DNA of 64,000 nt from JADHUC01 sp964623055 (GCA_964623055.1 CAZURK010000014.1:1-64000), one strand, 5' to 3'. Shown: positions 6,834 to 17,600, counted from the stretch's first letter. Notes: generated by a model from the letters alone, not told the origin. Translations and numbers: made by a program.

Positions 6834-9160
6834 CAATCGATCACCGAAGTGGCGCAGTCCGACTGATGAGCTGAGACGGGTTCCTGGAAGATCAACTGGT
6901 CGCGGCTTTCAGTGTCTGCGATCAGGAGCGTCGTTGTGTCGTACAGTTTGCCGGCTACCTGGAATGGGCGGACTCGCGAGCGTACCAGGAGGTCACGTCT
7001 GTCGGCGTGGTTGATTTCGTAGGCGACGGCTTCGTTGCATGCCAGTGCCCGGCCAGCGGCGCTGACTTCAACGCGGGATACCCGGATGTCGGGCACTTTC
7101 GAGCCGGTGTATGGGAAGATCATGAAGGGCATCATCGTGGGGCCGTTAGACTCGTACCGGGAAGTGATGATCACGGGAGGTTTGCGTATTTCCAGGGCCA
7201 GCTTCCCGGTCAGAGTCTGGTCCAGACTGGTCGCCAATCCAGCCGATTCGGGGAGCACAACCAGCAGGTTGGCATCGGAGCGCGTGGTCCAGAAGCGTTT
7301 GCCGTCGTCTGATGTTGCGGCCGGTACGTCGTAATGAAGGTGGAACATCTGATCGTACTGGTGCCCATTTCCAGCAGGCGGCTCGAACTCGTCGAACACA
7401 ATCCAATAGCGTCCGCGCACGTATAATACTTCACGTCGGCACGTGACGGGGTGGGCTCCGGGCGGTATCTGTCTGACGGCCGGGTCCAGCACCGTGCCGT
7501 CCTGGGCGACGCGGAAACCCTGATGAGAGGCGCGGAAGAAATCGAATTGCTGGTCGCTGCGCCACTTTTCAATCGTGGCGGTTACGCGAGGCGACGGCTC
7601 CTTGCCGTCCATCATCACAACGTTGTGGTATCCGTACTTCTTTGTGTCGTTGCCACGGTGGTATAGGTCAACGCGCGGGTCACCCAGTAAGAGCCGGCCG
7701 TGGGCGAAGACCTGGATGGTCAGAAAGTCCTGGTGATCGTGATAGGTGACGGGGCAGGTATCGACCGAAAGGGCCAAGTATTGGCAATCAGGCGACCAAC
7801 GATCGCGGAAGAACGCGTAGCCGCCCTCGGAGTACAGAGCCGAAGTATGGTCTACGGGCTGTTCGGGGACCTTGTCGAATACGGCTTGCCAGGTAGGAAA
7901 CATCGGCGGGACTGCGATGCCTTGCTGTCGCATGCCGCGCTTGATCTGACCGTCCCGTAGAGCAACCACGGCCGTGATAAGGAAGTTGTCGATCGGCAAC
8001 GAGTAGTGGTCGCCGATCTCGATGTGACGACCGGCCGGAGTGGTCACGTCCAGGTAGAATTGACCCAAACGGCGCAAACGCTTCATCAAGTGCGGCGGCG
8101 CGAAGGTCTCTCCATTCCGATCGGCCAGAATCATTGCTTCGAGCATCAATCGCGAGGCGGCAAACGTGTACGAGACCGAATGCTCCTGATAACTGCCGTC
8201 GTCGAAGTAGCTCTGCTCCAGGTGGTGCATCAGCGTCTGGTGACTCCGCTCCTTCATCCCGGCCACTTCCGTGAACTCGGGCAGAACAAGCGCAAAGACG
8301 TAGGGGCAATGACCACGTTCGAACGCGTGGTGATTGCCCACGCCTTTGCCGCCCGCAATGCGCTGATACTGTGCGGTGTGGTACCAGATCGCCTTGATCC
8401 AACGGTATAGCAATTCGTCGTCGATCGCAGACGAGTCGAGGATCCCGGCGTAAATGGCATTGAACCAGTTCAGCAGCCGATATCCGCCGTTCATGTACTC
8501 GTCTACCATCTTCACGCCGTCGGCCGGGCCGACTCCCCGCAAGACCTGGAACGACGGACCGTGGATGGGAAAGGCGTCCAGCCAACTCGATAGCACGTCG
8601 GCGAATTTGGCCGCATAACGCTCGTCACCGGAGTTGGCGTAACTGAAAGCCAGGTGACGCAGGAACACATTCCGGCTGAGCGAAGTTGGATAGGGAGCCT
8701 CCGCCCGAACGGCACGCACCCAGTCGATCCCATCGCCCAGGTCGGTGAAGCTGCCCGGGTACCAATCGTCGTGCAAGCGGTTTTCGAGCAACGCATCGCC
8801 GCGTTGGCGAACCGACGGGCCAACGCGGTCCCAACCGCGCTGCAAGAAAGTGAAGTCTCCGGGCTTGCCCCGATGATCGAACAACCAAGTTGGCCGCGAG
8901 CGTCGGCGGAAATGCTCGCACAACGCCCGTTTGGCCTCTGCCAACTTGCCGGCTGCGTACAGTTCGCGGATTGGCCGGACCGGCTCGTACTCGGGACTCA
9001 GCGCTCCAAACAGATCCGCGTCGGTCACTGCCGTCGCGACCGGTATTTCAATGGCCTTACGTGGCTCCGCTTTCGTCGGCGTCTCGGGGTCGGCTGCTGC
9101 AGACAAAGCCGATAGCGCCAAGATCGACAACGAGATGACAAGACAATGCCGAACCGTCAT
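6833..9160 (-). CDS. Secreted heparinase II/III-like polysaccharide lyase
   Basis: 775 residues with an N-terminal signal peptide (LVISLSILALSALSAAA). An alpha-helical toroid region of roughly residues 60-400 (QRGWDRVGPSVRQRGDALL, GNHHAFERGHCPYVFAL, DGSYQEHSVSYTFAASRL) precedes a beta-sandwich Hepar_II_III region (GGYAFFRDRW, YHDHQDFLTIQVFAHGRLLL, RGNDTKKYGYHNVVM). His/Tyr residues typical of the lyase active site are visible, notably the NHHAFERG and HDHQD segments. Likely cleaves uronate-containing polysaccharide outside the cytoplasm. It starts 6 nt after the Spy-like gene and is probably in its operon. Exact substrate (heparin, alginate or other) cannot be read from sequence. Confidence 0.85.
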   Translation of the reverse strand: MTVRHCLVISLSILALSALSAAADPETPTKAEPRKAIEIPVATAVTDADLFGALSPEYEPVRPIRELYAAGKLAEAKRALCEHFRRRSRPTWLFDHRGKPGDFTFLQRGWDRVGPSVRQRGDALLENRLHDDWYPGSFTDLGDGIDWVRAVRAEAPYPTSLSRNVFLRHLAFSYANSGDERYAAKFADVLSSWLDAFPIHGPSFQVLRGVGPADGVKMVDEYMNGGYRLLNWFNAIYAGILDSSAIDDELLYRWIKAIWYHTAQYQRIAGGKGVGNHHAFERGHCPYVFALVLPEFTEVAGMKERSHQTLMHHLEQSYFDDGSYQEHSVSYTFAASRLMLEAMILADRNGETFAPPHLMKRLRRLGQFYLDVTTPAGRHIEIGDHYSLPIDNFLITAVVALRDGQIKRGMRQQGIAVPPMFPTWQAVFDKVPEQPVDHTSALYSEGGYAFFRDRWSPDCQYLALSVDTCPVTYHDHQDFLTIQVFAHGRLLLGDPRVDLYHRGNDTKKYGYHNVVMMDGKEPSPRVTATIEKWRSDQQFDFFRASHQGFRVAQDGTVLDPAVRQIPPGAHPVTCRREVLYVRGRYWIVFDEFEPPAGNGHQYDQMFHLHYDVPAATSDDGKRFWTTRSDANLLVVLPESAGLATSLDQTLTGKLALEIRKPPVIITSRYESNGPTMMPFMIFPYTGSKVPDIRVSRVEVSAAGRALACNEAVAYEINHADRRDLLVRSRVRPFQVAGKLYDTTTLLIADTESRDQLIFQEPVSAHQSDCATSVID

Positions 9161-9166
9161 TGTGCC

Positions 9167-9868
9167 TTACTTTCTCTTCTTCCCATCCTGAGGGTCGCCA
9201 ATCATCTCCTTCAGCTTGTCGGCCTGCTCGGACGTAAGCACATCAAGAATCTTGTGGAGCATCTCGTCTTCGAGTTCCCGCAGTCGCTGCTGCATTTCTT
9301 CGTGCACGTGGCGGAGTTTCTTTTTCTGTTGCTCGGAGAGTCCTAACTGACCAAGGACCTGGGGATTCTTCAAGACGGCATCCCGTCGCGCACGGCGGTT
9401 GAACTTGTCCAAGACAGCCATTTGTTCCGGCACGAGGATGCCCTCCACCTGCCGCCGTACATCTTCCGCCCGTTTCCTCATCTTCTGCTGCAGTTCGGCT
9501 ATTCGTTCCCGTCGCTCTTCCATCGGCAACTGCTGTACTTCGGCCATGCTCTGCTGCATCTGTTGGACGAAAGCGTGTGCGATCTGTCGCAGTTGTTGCT
9601 TCTGTTCGTCGACCAGTTCGAGTTGTCTCTGGACGTGCGGGGACGCCAGTGCCTCCAGACCTGGAATCGCGGGAAACCCGCCTCCACCCATCTGAGCAGG
9701 ATGTGGCCCTGGCTGGCCGGGCTGCTGCGGAGCCTGTGCCAAGTGCACCACGGCGATAAGAGGATGCCGGCCACATGTACCGGCAGCGGTCATTGCTGCC
9801 GTCAGTTCCGGTAACAGCAGGATCGAAGCCATAGACGTAGTGACTGCGGCAAGGGGACATCGAAGCAT
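9167..9868 (-). CDS. Exported Spy/LTXXQ-like helical protein
   Basis: 233 residues: an N-terminal hydrophobic export signal, a Pro/Gln/Gly-rich linker (AQAPQQPGQPGPHPAQMGGG), then long amphipathic helices rich in Gln, Glu and Arg (LELVDEQKQQLRQIAHAF, RREIQ-like ERRERIAELQQKMRKR). Two repeated units contain L-x-x-Q-type motifs (LELVDEQKQQL and LGLSEQQKKKL; also LTSEQADKLKEM). This is the pattern of periplasmic Spy/CpxP-like chaperones and many planctomycete paralogues. AAAGGAG precedes the ATG. It is the first gene before the heparinase, separated by 6 bases. Function in this operon is unknown. Confidence 0.65.
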   Translation of the reverse strand: MLRCPLAAVTTSMASILLLPELTAAMTAAGTCGRHPLIAVVHLAQAPQQPGQPGPHPAQMGGGGFPAIPGLEALASPHVQRQLELVDEQKQQLRQIAHAFVQQMQQSMAEVQQLPMEERRERIAELQQKMRKRAEDVRRQVEGILVPEQMAVLDKFNRRARRDAVLKNPQVLGQLGLSEQQKKKLRHVHEEMQQRLRELEDEMLHKILDVLTSEQADKLKEMIGDPQDGKKRK

Positions 9869-10205
9869 TGTGCGCTCCTTTCACTACAAGAAGGCTGGAA
9901 TGTCACTTTCCACAGTCTAGTGTTCCGTGCGCCGCCTTTACATCCCGCGTACCGGCCGAATATCGTCGAAGCGTGTTTGAGCCACATCGACTGACTAGCT
10001 ACTTGTGCCGGACCGTCGCACAGGCGACATTGATGTATTGTTGGCCCATTTTCTCAAGGGCAGGCGTGTGGATTGGTTTGTAGTCCCGCCTTTAGGCGGC
10101 CTTGAAACAAGAAGCAGCGCGGAAGATCGCCTAAAGGCGGGACTACGAACGACCCTACGACCCATCTAGTGCCGGCTCTCAATCCAAATCCGGGAGGTAT
10201 TCGAT
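9869..10205. other. Intergenic region with inverted repeat
   Basis: Divergent promoters for the Spy-like gene and the FG-GAP gene must lie here, but no clear -35/-10 pair is visible. The only evident structure is the inverted repeat at 10080-10146. Confidence 0.5.
10080..10146. repeat. Perfect 19-bp inverted repeat
   Basis: GTAGTCCCGCCTTTAGGCG (10080-10098) and its exact complement (10128-10146) flank a 29-nt spacer. Each arm also contains a GCCTTTAGGC internal palindrome. Confidence 0.8.
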
Positions 10206-11378
10206 ATGAGTTTTTCCTGTCGAACTGCAGTCACTTTGGCAATCGCGAGTCTCGTCCTGACGTTCACGGGTGACACCGATTCACTATCGGCTCAGGATTC
10301 CGCGGTCCCATTTGCCCGCGTGACAATCGACGATGCACCTCCCGCCAGGCCGTGGTACAAGATGCTCGGCGACATCGACGCGGACGGATCTCTCGACATC
10401 ATTGTCGCGGGCGCGAAAGGCCCGTTGGTATGGTACCGGCATCCCAACTGGAACAAGACGGAGATCGCCGCGGGCGAATGGAATGGCGTCAAAGGCGGAA
10501 TAGGCGACATCGACTCCGACGGTGATGCGGATATCGTTATGGGCGGAGTGATCTGGTTCAGCAATCCTGGGACTGCCGGGGGCGAGTGGAAGATGACTCG
10601 TATCGACACGCAGAGGGCGCATGATGTTGAGCTTGCCGACTTGGACCAGGACGGCCGCCTAGACGTGGTTGCTCGCGATCAATCGGCGTTCGGGAAGAGC
10701 GGGAACACAATCTACGTGTATCGCCAGAAGAACCCACCTTCCTGGGACAAGCACACCATCGAGTGCCCTCATGGCGAAGGCTTGAAGCTTGCCGATCTCG
10801 ACCGTGACGGCGATACGGACGTCGTCATAGGCGGCCTGTGGTACGAGAACACTGGACGAATCGACCGATGGGGCCAACACACCTTTACGACTAACTGGAC
10901 CGAACCAGACGCAAAAGTCGAGGTCGCCGATATGAACGACGACGGGTGTCTGGACATCGTGCTGACGCCAGCGGAGTTGAAGGGACAACGGTACAAGGTT
11001 GCTTGGTACGAGGCGCCTGCCGATGCGAAAGACGAGAGTTGGTCGGAGCACGTCATCGTGCCCGACATCGAGTGCGTGATTCACTCGCTGGCGGTTGGCG
11101 ATATCGACCGTGACGGCGATGTGGATGTCGCCATCGCCGAAATGCACCAAGGCAAAGATCCGGACGAAGTAACGGTCCACTTGAATGTCGGTAAAGGGAA
11201 CAAGTGGCACAAGCAAGTCCTCTCGAACGACGGTTCCCACGACATCGTACTTGGCGACATCGACGGCGACGGCGATTTGGACATCGTCGGCGCGAACCAC
11301 GGAGGCGATTCGCATCCTGTCGAGTTGTGGCGAAACGAACTGGCTGATCCTACATCTGCTAAGGAGACTCGGCGATGA
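10206..11378 (+). CDS. Secreted FG-GAP/VCBS repeat protein
   Basis: 390 residues with an N-terminal signal peptide (VTLAIASLVLTFTG). At least six repeats carry the calcium-binding-like D-x-D-x-D-G motif (GDIDADGSLDIIV, GDIDSDGDADIVMGG, ADLDQDGRLDVVA, ADLDRDGDTDVVIGG, ADMNDDGCLDIVL, GDIDRDGDVDVAI, GDIDGDGDLDIVGAN), as in integrin-like beta-propellers. Preceded by GGGAGG. Its stop overlaps the start of the following oxidoreductase (ATGA), so the two are translationally coupled. Probably a propeller protein acting in carbohydrate or surface interactions with the exported oxidoreductase; the ligand is unknown. Confidence 0.85.
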   Translation: MSFSCRTAVTLAIASLVLTFTGDTDSLSAQDSAVPFARVTIDDAPPARPWYKMLGDIDADGSLDIIVAGAKGPLVWYRHPNWNKTEIAAGEWNGVKGGIGDIDSDGDADIVMGGVIWFSNPGTAGGEWKMTRIDTQRAHDVELADLDQDGRLDVVARDQSAFGKSGNTIYVYRQKNPPSWDKHTIECPHGEGLKLADLDRDGDTDVVIGGLWYENTGRIDRWGQHTFTTNWTEPDAKVEVADMNDDGCLDIVLTPAELKGQRYKVAWYEAPADAKDESWSEHVIVPDIECVIHSLAVGDIDRDGDVDVAIAEMHQGKDPDEVTVHLNVGKGNKWHKQVLSNDGSHDIVLGDIDGDGDLDIVGANHGGDSHPVELWRNELADPTSAKETRR

Positions 11379-12619
11379 CTTCCGCAAGACAGTTCACGCG
11401 ACGCAGGTTTCTGTTCCGATCGGCTACCGCCGCGGTCGGTGTGCCGATGGTCATCGGTTCTTCGGCTCTAGGGCTGAACGGGCAGGTCGCCCCGAGCGCG
11501 CGAATCCAACTGGCCGCCATCGGAGTCGGAGGGCGAGGCAGTGGCGTGTTCAGGAGCTTGGCGCAGCGAAGGGGCGTTCAGCCGCTGGCCGTTTGCGATG
11601 TTCTGGCGAGCAGGCTGCCGCGGTTTGCCGACCAGGGTCTGGCGGTCTACCGTGATTTTCGTGAACTGCTCGCTCGCGGCGACATCGACGCCGTGGTGAT
11701 CGCGACTCCTACCCACTGGAAGCCGCTGCACACGATCGCAGCGGCTAAAGCAGGCGCCGACGTGTACTGCGAGAAACCCATGTCGCTGACCGTCCGCGAC
11801 GGCAGGGCCATGGCCACGGCGATCGAGCGATATGGGCGAGTGTTCCAGCACGGCACGCAACAGCGGAGCAGCCGAGAGTTTCTGTTCGCGTGCGAAATGG
11901 TGCGCAACGGACGGATCGGACGACTCGTTTCGGCCACCGTCTATGTCAGCGGTCCACCACGCGAGTGTTCGTTGCCGGGTGAGCCGGTGCCGGACGGCGT
12001 GGATTGGGACATGTGGCTCGGACCCGCGCCGTGGCGGCCGTTCAATTCGGCTATCTGCATGCGCGGCTGCGGCGCATGGGAAGGGTATCGCGACTACTCG
12101 GGCGGCGGCATGACCGGCTGGGGCAGCCACCATTTTGATATCGCCCAGTGGGGCTTGGCGGCTGACGATACGGGTCCGGCCGAGATTGTTCCGCCGAACC
12201 GCAGAGACGTCAAGTTCCTCACGTATCACTATGCCAGCGGCGTCAAGGTCTACCACAGCGGCCGCATGGACAAATGGGCGGTCGTGTTCGAAGGGACCGA
12301 AGGCAAGGTGGCCGTGAACCGCGGCAAGCTGCAAACTTGGCCGGAGAGCTTGATGCAAAAGCCAATCGGTGGGGACGAAACTCGCCTTTACCACAGCCCC
12401 GATCACGGCGGCAACTTCATCGAGTGCATCCGCACCAGGCGCAATGCGATCTGCGGCGTAGAAATCGGACACCGCACGATGACCATCGCCCACCTGGGCA
12501 ATATCGCTTATGAGCTTAGACGCCCGCTGAAATGGGAGCCAAACTGCGAGAAGTTCGTGGGCGATCCGGAGGCCGATCGACTGCTTGATCGAGCAAGGCG
12601 TGAACCTTGGAGGATTTGA
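11375..12619 (+). CDS. Tat-exported Gfo/Idh/MocA-family oxidoreductase
   Basis: 414 residues. A twin-arginine signal (TRRRFLFRSATAAVGVP) leads into the NAD(P)-binding fold (IQLAAIGVGGRGSGVFRSLA), then the family motif CEKPMSLTVRDGRAM with the catalytic-type Lys-Pro, and the C-terminal beta-sheet region (GGGMTGWGSHHFDIAQWGL). Members oxidise or rearrange sugars and cyclitols. In planctomycetes many are Tat-exported and fold with cofactor. It overlaps the FG-GAP gene by 4 bases (ATGA). Confidence 0.88.
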   Translation: MTSARQFTRRRFLFRSATAAVGVPMVIGSSALGLNGQVAPSARIQLAAIGVGGRGSGVFRSLAQRRGVQPLAVCDVLASRLPRFADQGLAVYRDFRELLARGDIDAVVIATPTHWKPLHTIAAAKAGADVYCEKPMSLTVRDGRAMATAIERYGRVFQHGTQQRSSREFLFACEMVRNGRIGRLVSATVYVSGPPRECSLPGEPVPDGVDWDMWLGPAPWRPFNSAICMRGCGAWEGYRDYSGGGMTGWGSHHFDIAQWGLAADDTGPAEIVPPNRRDVKFLTYHYASGVKVYHSGRMDKWAVVFEGTEGKVAVNRGKLQTWPESLMQKPIGGDETRLYHSPDHGGNFIECIRTRRNAICGVEIGHRTMTIAHLGNIAYELRRPLKWEPNCEKFVGDPEADRLLDRARREPWRI

Positions 12620-12670
12620 CGCGCCGAGAGATACACCCAGTTCTGCGACATCCCGCTGGCGGGCTGTCAT

Positions 12671-12949
12671 TCACCGGCGGAAGAAGTACCGTCCATAACG
12701 TGGGACACGGACACGCACACCCGGATATGCATCCACGCGGACGCCTGATCCCACGTCAACCCGAACGCCCGGCGCAGTGACGCGCACCCCAGGGTTTACT
12801 CGATACCGAGGAGCCACATACGCGCGAGGTACGTTTCGATTTCGGACGTAGCGGCCCCCCCTTCGCGCCTCGGCCGTCGAAGCATCGACGAACTGAAGCA
12901 TGGTCCAGACCATGGCCGTGAGAATAAACCACTTGCACAGCGTCTTCAT
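12671..12949 (-). CDS. Small exported PGVRV-repeat protein
   Basis: 92 residues: an N-terminal signal peptide (WFILTAMVWTMLQFV...STAEA), a basic stretch, then imperfect repeats of PGVRV (NPGVRVTA, APGVRVDVGSGVRVDAYPGV, RVRVPRY) and an Arg-rich tail. GGGAGGGAATCAA precedes the ATG, giving a strong ribosome binding site. Convergent with the preceding oxidoreductase gene. No known family. It could be a cell-surface or envelope structural peptide. Confidence 0.6.
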   Translation of the reverse strand: MKTLCKWFILTAMVWTMLQFVDASTAEARRGGRYVRNRNVPRAYVAPRYRVNPGVRVTAPGVRVDVGSGVRVDAYPGVRVRVPRYGRYFFRR

Positions 12950-13267
12950 TTGATTCCCTCCCTAGTGGACCAAGAAACCGTGGCCGCAGTGCAACACCAA
13001 CCGGGCACCATAGCTCGTGCGTTGGACACCGCGCACACGACATTCCGTTAACTGTCGCTTTGCCTGATTGTACGAAAATTACATCGGCCGGGCAAATGGG
13101 GTCCTTCGGCTTGTCGTTAAACGAATCATTCCGCTATGAGAGCATCTTTGCCGCGATAGTTGACTTGCGCGCGGCAGAGGCGTAAAACCGACTGCTGCAA
13201 TGGCGAGACGGAGATGGCCGCCAGCCTGTCCCGCCTTCACTTTCCCGCCCACCCTGGAGGATGAACG
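12950..13267. other. Intergenic region
   Basis: No gene seen. CCTTCGGCTTGTCGTTAAACGA at about 13103-13124 looks like a degenerate half of the inverted repeat found at 20170-20198. CTGGAGG before 13268 is the ribosome binding site of the next gene. Confidence 0.4.
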
Positions 13268-14527
13268 ATGCCGACGAAGAAGCCTTCCCGCCGCCAATTC
13301 CTCGCTACGGCTTCGGCCGGAGCAGCACTCGGTCTCACCGCGACCAGCTACGCGCGAATCGTGGGAGCGAATGGACGGATCTCGATCGGCGTGATCGGCT
13401 GCGGGGGCCGCGGCACGAGGGCGCACATGCCCGGGGTCCATGCGCACGACAAAGAGCAGAACGTCGAGATCACTGCGGTCAGCGACCCGTGGCGACTCCG
13501 GCGCGAACGGGCGGCCGAGCTCTGCAAGGAGTGGTACGGTCGTCCGGGACGGCAGTTCGTGTCTTACCGCGACATTATGGCCCAGGAAGACATCGACGCC
13601 GTCATGATCGCCTCCTGCGATCATCATCACGCCGCACACCTGGAAGCAGCCGCCCGTGTGAAAAAGGATGCCTACTGCGAAAAGCCGCTGGCGATGGACA
13701 TGGAGTCTCTCAAGAAATGCTGCGATGCGGTCAAAGCCAACGACATCGTGGTGCAGATAGGTACGCAAGTCCGTAGCTATCCCACCAGTACCGGCTGCCG
13801 CGACCTGTTCCGTTCCGGCGCGATCGGCAAGGTCTCGCGGATCGAGCAATGCCGCAACGGCGGCAAACCCTATTGGTACTCGTGGATGCAGCGAGCCGAA
13901 CCGCTGAAAGAGGAGGACGTGGACTGGAAAGAGTTCCTGATGGATCGGCCGATGCGGCCCTTCGACGCCAAACTGCTGACGGGCTGGTACGGCTATCGCG
14001 AATTCTCCGATGGCCCGATCCCCAATCTGGGCTGCCACTTCATCGATTTGTACAACTACATCGTCGGCACGACGCTTCCGGTCAGTTGTGTGGCCCAGGG
14101 GGGCACGTTCACTTGGAAGGATGAATACGGCTTTACCTGCCCCGACCATGCGCAGGCCACCTGGATCTATCCAGAAGAGTTCATGGTTAGCTACTCGACC
14201 AACTTCGGCAACGGCAGTGGAAGCGTGTTCAAGATTTACGGGGACCAAGGGGTGATCGACCTGACTCGATGGCGGACGCCAAGTTATTCCAGCGCCGGTG
14301 CGATCAAGGCCAGCCAGGCACCCAAGGAGGAAACGCCGGTAGCGGCCGTCGAGACTCCCGACCACTTCCTCGATTGGCTCCAGTGTCTGAGGACGCGCAA
14401 AGCCTGCAACGCGCCGATCGAGGCTGGCTACACTCATTGTGTGCCGGCGCTGATGGCCATGCGAGCGTTCGATACCGGCCGTCGGCAGGTTTACGATTCG
14501 GAGAAACGCGAAATCCGAGAAGGTTGA
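13268..14527 (+). CDS. Tat-exported Gfo/Idh/MocA-family oxidoreductase
   Basis: 419 residues. Twin-arginine signal (SRRQFLATASAGAALGL), then ISIGVIGCGGRGTRAHMPGV for NAD(P) binding, DAVMIASCDHHHAAHLEAA, and YCEKPLAMDMESLKKC with the family Lys-Pro. The C-terminal part (ISDGPIPNLGCHFIDLYNYI-like) is typical of the family. CCTGGAGG lies seven bases before the ATG. Not in the same operon as 11375-12619, and only moderately similar in the conserved blocks, so it is a paralogue rather than a recent copy. Substrate not predictable. Confidence 0.88.
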   Translation: MPTKKPSRRQFLATASAGAALGLTATSYARIVGANGRISIGVIGCGGRGTRAHMPGVHAHDKEQNVEITAVSDPWRLRRERAAELCKEWYGRPGRQFVSYRDIMAQEDIDAVMIASCDHHHAAHLEAAARVKKDAYCEKPLAMDMESLKKCCDAVKANDIVVQIGTQVRSYPTSTGCRDLFRSGAIGKVSRIEQCRNGGKPYWYSWMQRAEPLKEEDVDWKEFLMDRPMRPFDAKLLTGWYGYREFSDGPIPNLGCHFIDLYNYIVGTTLPVSCVAQGGTFTWKDEYGFTCPDHAQATWIYPEEFMVSYSTNFGNGSGSVFKIYGDQGVIDLTRWRTPSYSSAGAIKASQAPKEETPVAAVETPDHFLDWLQCLRTRKACNAPIEAGYTHCVPALMAMRAFDTGRRQVYDSEKREIREG

Positions 14528-14548
14528 AGGAGTTGCAGGTCACGTCGT

Positions 14549-14608
14549 GTAGGTTGTGCTTCAGCACAACGGCGATTGGCGAGTCCGATATGCTGAAGCA
14601 TAACCTAC
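14549..14608. repeat. Inverted repeat after the second oxidoreductase gene
   Basis: Arms GTAGGTTGTGCTTCAGCACA (14549-14568) and 14589-14608 pair at 18 of 20 positions. Each arm is itself nearly self-complementary around TGCTTCAGCA. It lies between convergent genes and may serve as a bidirectional terminator. Confidence 0.7.
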
Positions 14609-14625
14609 TTCTTGCTGCGTGTGGT

Positions 14626-17600
14626 TCAGCGACCATTTCGCTTTTGGCCGTGTTCGTTCCACCACGTTAGCCAGCGTCGGCGGTCTTTTCCAAAGTGCTG
14701 GCCGGTGATTTCTTCCAGGAGGCGCTGGGCGTAGTCGCGCGCGAGCGATTGGTCTGCGCCCAGCAACTCGATCAACATTGGCACACCCGAGGTGTCGCCA
14801 AGTCGGGCCAACGCACGGGCTGCATTGGTCCGCACACCCCACTTGAGTTCGAATGCCTGGTTCTCGTTTTCCGTCGATGCCGACTCGCCGGTCTTCAGGT
14901 ACGGCCTGACGGCTTCGATCGCGACCGGATCGCCGATCCGGTCCAGTGCAACGATGGCAAACGAGGCAAGATCCGGCGGGCACGTGTCCGGAACCTTTAG
15001 GAGATCCGTCAGCAGAGGCACGGCAGATTTTTCCCGCAGCCGCCCCAGGAGAATCGCCGAAGCGTACCACATCGGCACGGACGAGCGGGAAGAGCAGTCG
15101 ACGAGCGTGAATCGGTGCGTGCGCGGGTTTCGCTCTTTGAGGCACCGCAGCAGTTCGGCCACGGCCGTACGATCGCCGAGCATACCCAATAGCAGGGCAG
15201 CGTCGGCACGGACATCCTTGTTATCGGACTCCAGCAGTGGTCGAAGCGCCGGCACGGAGACCTCGCCCGCCAGGTACAAGCCCACCATTGCCTCCAGCGA
15301 CTCGGCGGACCCTAGCTTGGCGGATTCCGAGGCAGGATCGAACTCTGTTGGCCGCACATGGATCGTTTGAAGATCCTCGTCGCGGAGCACCCCGATGAGA
15401 GTCAGTTCATTCTGAAGTTTCTCGATTGGCACTTTGCGGGCCGTCGTTTCGTAGCGAACAGCCAAAGCCGCGGCCACCCCAGCCGCCTCGCCCAGGTGTT
15501 GCAGGTCGCGCTGCATTCGGGCGCCCAGGTTGGTGTCGTGGTCGACCGAGAACGATTTGCCTACCACGAGAAGGTTGTCGGTTCCTTTCGGCAAGATAGA
15601 CCGATAGGGGATATTGCCCACGATCGGTCTACGCCACAGACCAAGCAGAGCTACCCAATCCTGAGCCAGATCGCTCATGCTGGCCGAATTCGGGACATGC
15701 GTGTCGTAGTTGGACCGCCATCGGCATATCAAATCGGCGAAGTTGCGCCCGTGAGTTGAATCCTCGAAGGTCACCACGTAGTCGCCGGCGATCAGACGAC
15801 TTTCGCGGATGTTCAGAGCGATGGACGAAGACGGGCGTTTCATTAAGAAAGCGGTCATATCCTCGACGTTCGTAGGGTCGCGCAGACCATTGCGGTCGAC
15901 CTCGTGCAGAAAGCCGTCGCTGCTCCGGCCTTTGGTGAAAGATGCGCCGGCCGCCGCCGCGATGTCGCCATTGCCGGTCGCGTCGATGACTATCTTGGCG
16001 AGGATTACCTGCCGCCCCGCAGCATTTTCAACCACCACGCCCGTGATTCGGTTTCCCTCCATAACGGCTCCGGCCGCCAGGGTCCCGTAGTAGATCTTCA
16101 CTCCCATCGCCAGAGCCAATTCCTGTAGCGCGACTTTCTTCTCTTCACCGTTGAAGCGATACTTTTCCCGCACTCTGAGCCAAGTGTGGATTCTGTCGTT
16201 GATTTCCTGCGTCAGATTGCTACGCCAGGTAACGCCCCAGTAATAACCAGTCACACGGTTCGAACTCGTGCCGCCCAAGTTGGGCAGAATCTCGACGAGG
16301 ATCACTTTGGCGCCTTGCCGCGCGGCAGCGATCGCAGCCGGGGCGCCCGACGTGCCGCCTCCGACGACCACAACGTCTGCTTGCTGGATGACCGGCAATT
16401 GCGCCGCTTCCTGGTGAACCGCCGGATAGGGGATGCTCGGATCCGGGCCGGTGAGGATCTCCGCAATGCGGACAGCCGACGTTGCCGAAGCGTCGCGTGC
16501 CGACGATGCGTTCGTGACCGCCAGTGGCGGGGACTTTCGGGCGATCTCTGCTGCGACACGCCCCGATTGCTCGCCGCTGCAAGCCAAAGCCTGCAAGCCA
16601 GCCATTTCCTGAGCCGGTGCCACCGTTCGACCGGCGATCGCGATCCCCTCGATTCCTTTGGGCCGACAGGTGTCCGAGTCGGCAAGCGCGGCTACGTCAA
16701 AGACGTGGCCGGGCAAAGACTTGCGGCAGGCAGCGACTGGACCCTGGGAGACGAAGATCTCCGGCCCAAATCTGTATCGCGGTTGCCGGTCGCGGAACGG
16801 TCGTTCTGGATCGACCTGACCATTACGGAACGCCTCGGGTGTCCGCTCCAAGTGTTCCAGCAGCGAAATCCCTTGATCGAGCGAAGCCGCTTGGGCCTTG
16901 GAAAGGTCGCTGGCCATGTCTTCGCCAATCGTGGCCGGCAGGGCGAATTCGATTACTTGGCTGTTTTCCCCGAAGACGCGAACTTGATTGTCTATCAATC
17001 CCAAGTCTTCCGAAACGTTGAGGACGCCCGCAACAAGCGGATTGTGGTCCGAAAGGCTGATCGTTCGTTTGATGGTCTTGTGACCTCGAAGCGTCTCGGT
17101 GAACGTAGCGCCCGCCGCAGCGGCCACGCGGGCGTCCGCTGTGGCGTCGACCACGGCCCCGGCCAACACGATCTGACGACCCGAGCGGTTGGACATCACG
17201 AGGCCGCGAACCGCATTGCCTTGCATCACGACACCGCAAGGCCACGAGAACAAATATGGCTTGATTCGCGCCTCGTCACCCACCATCTTGTGCAGCGATG
17301 CCTTGAGTCTGACTGGGTTGACCCGCCTTCCAGGATATGCCCCTTCCTGACTCAACCGGCGGCAAAGCCGATCAGCCAATGTGAACTCTGGCGTTGGCTT
17401 GTACGGCACTGTTGTTGGCAGTTCAGGAGCAGCAAACTCGTAGCCGAAGTAGTTGCGAGGCTCGACGAGCACCACCGACAGCCCTTCACCGGCCGCCTGC
17501 AATGCCGCCGCCACCCCGGCCACACCTCCCCCGGCCACGACCACGTCGACCTGGGCAATCACGGGCACAGCGCACGGGTCCTGCTGGACACAAGGCTTGT

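Noticed and set aside
11468..12670. Long minus-strand open frame (400 codons) opposite the Gfo/Idh gene
   Set aside because: It mirrors codon structure of the plus-strand gene, has no domain, and ends within that gene's neighbour; the plus-strand frame has clear motifs.
13079..14437. Minus-strand 452-codon frame opposite the second oxidoreductase
   Set aside because: Antisense shadow of a well-supported plus-strand gene; no recognisable protein pattern.
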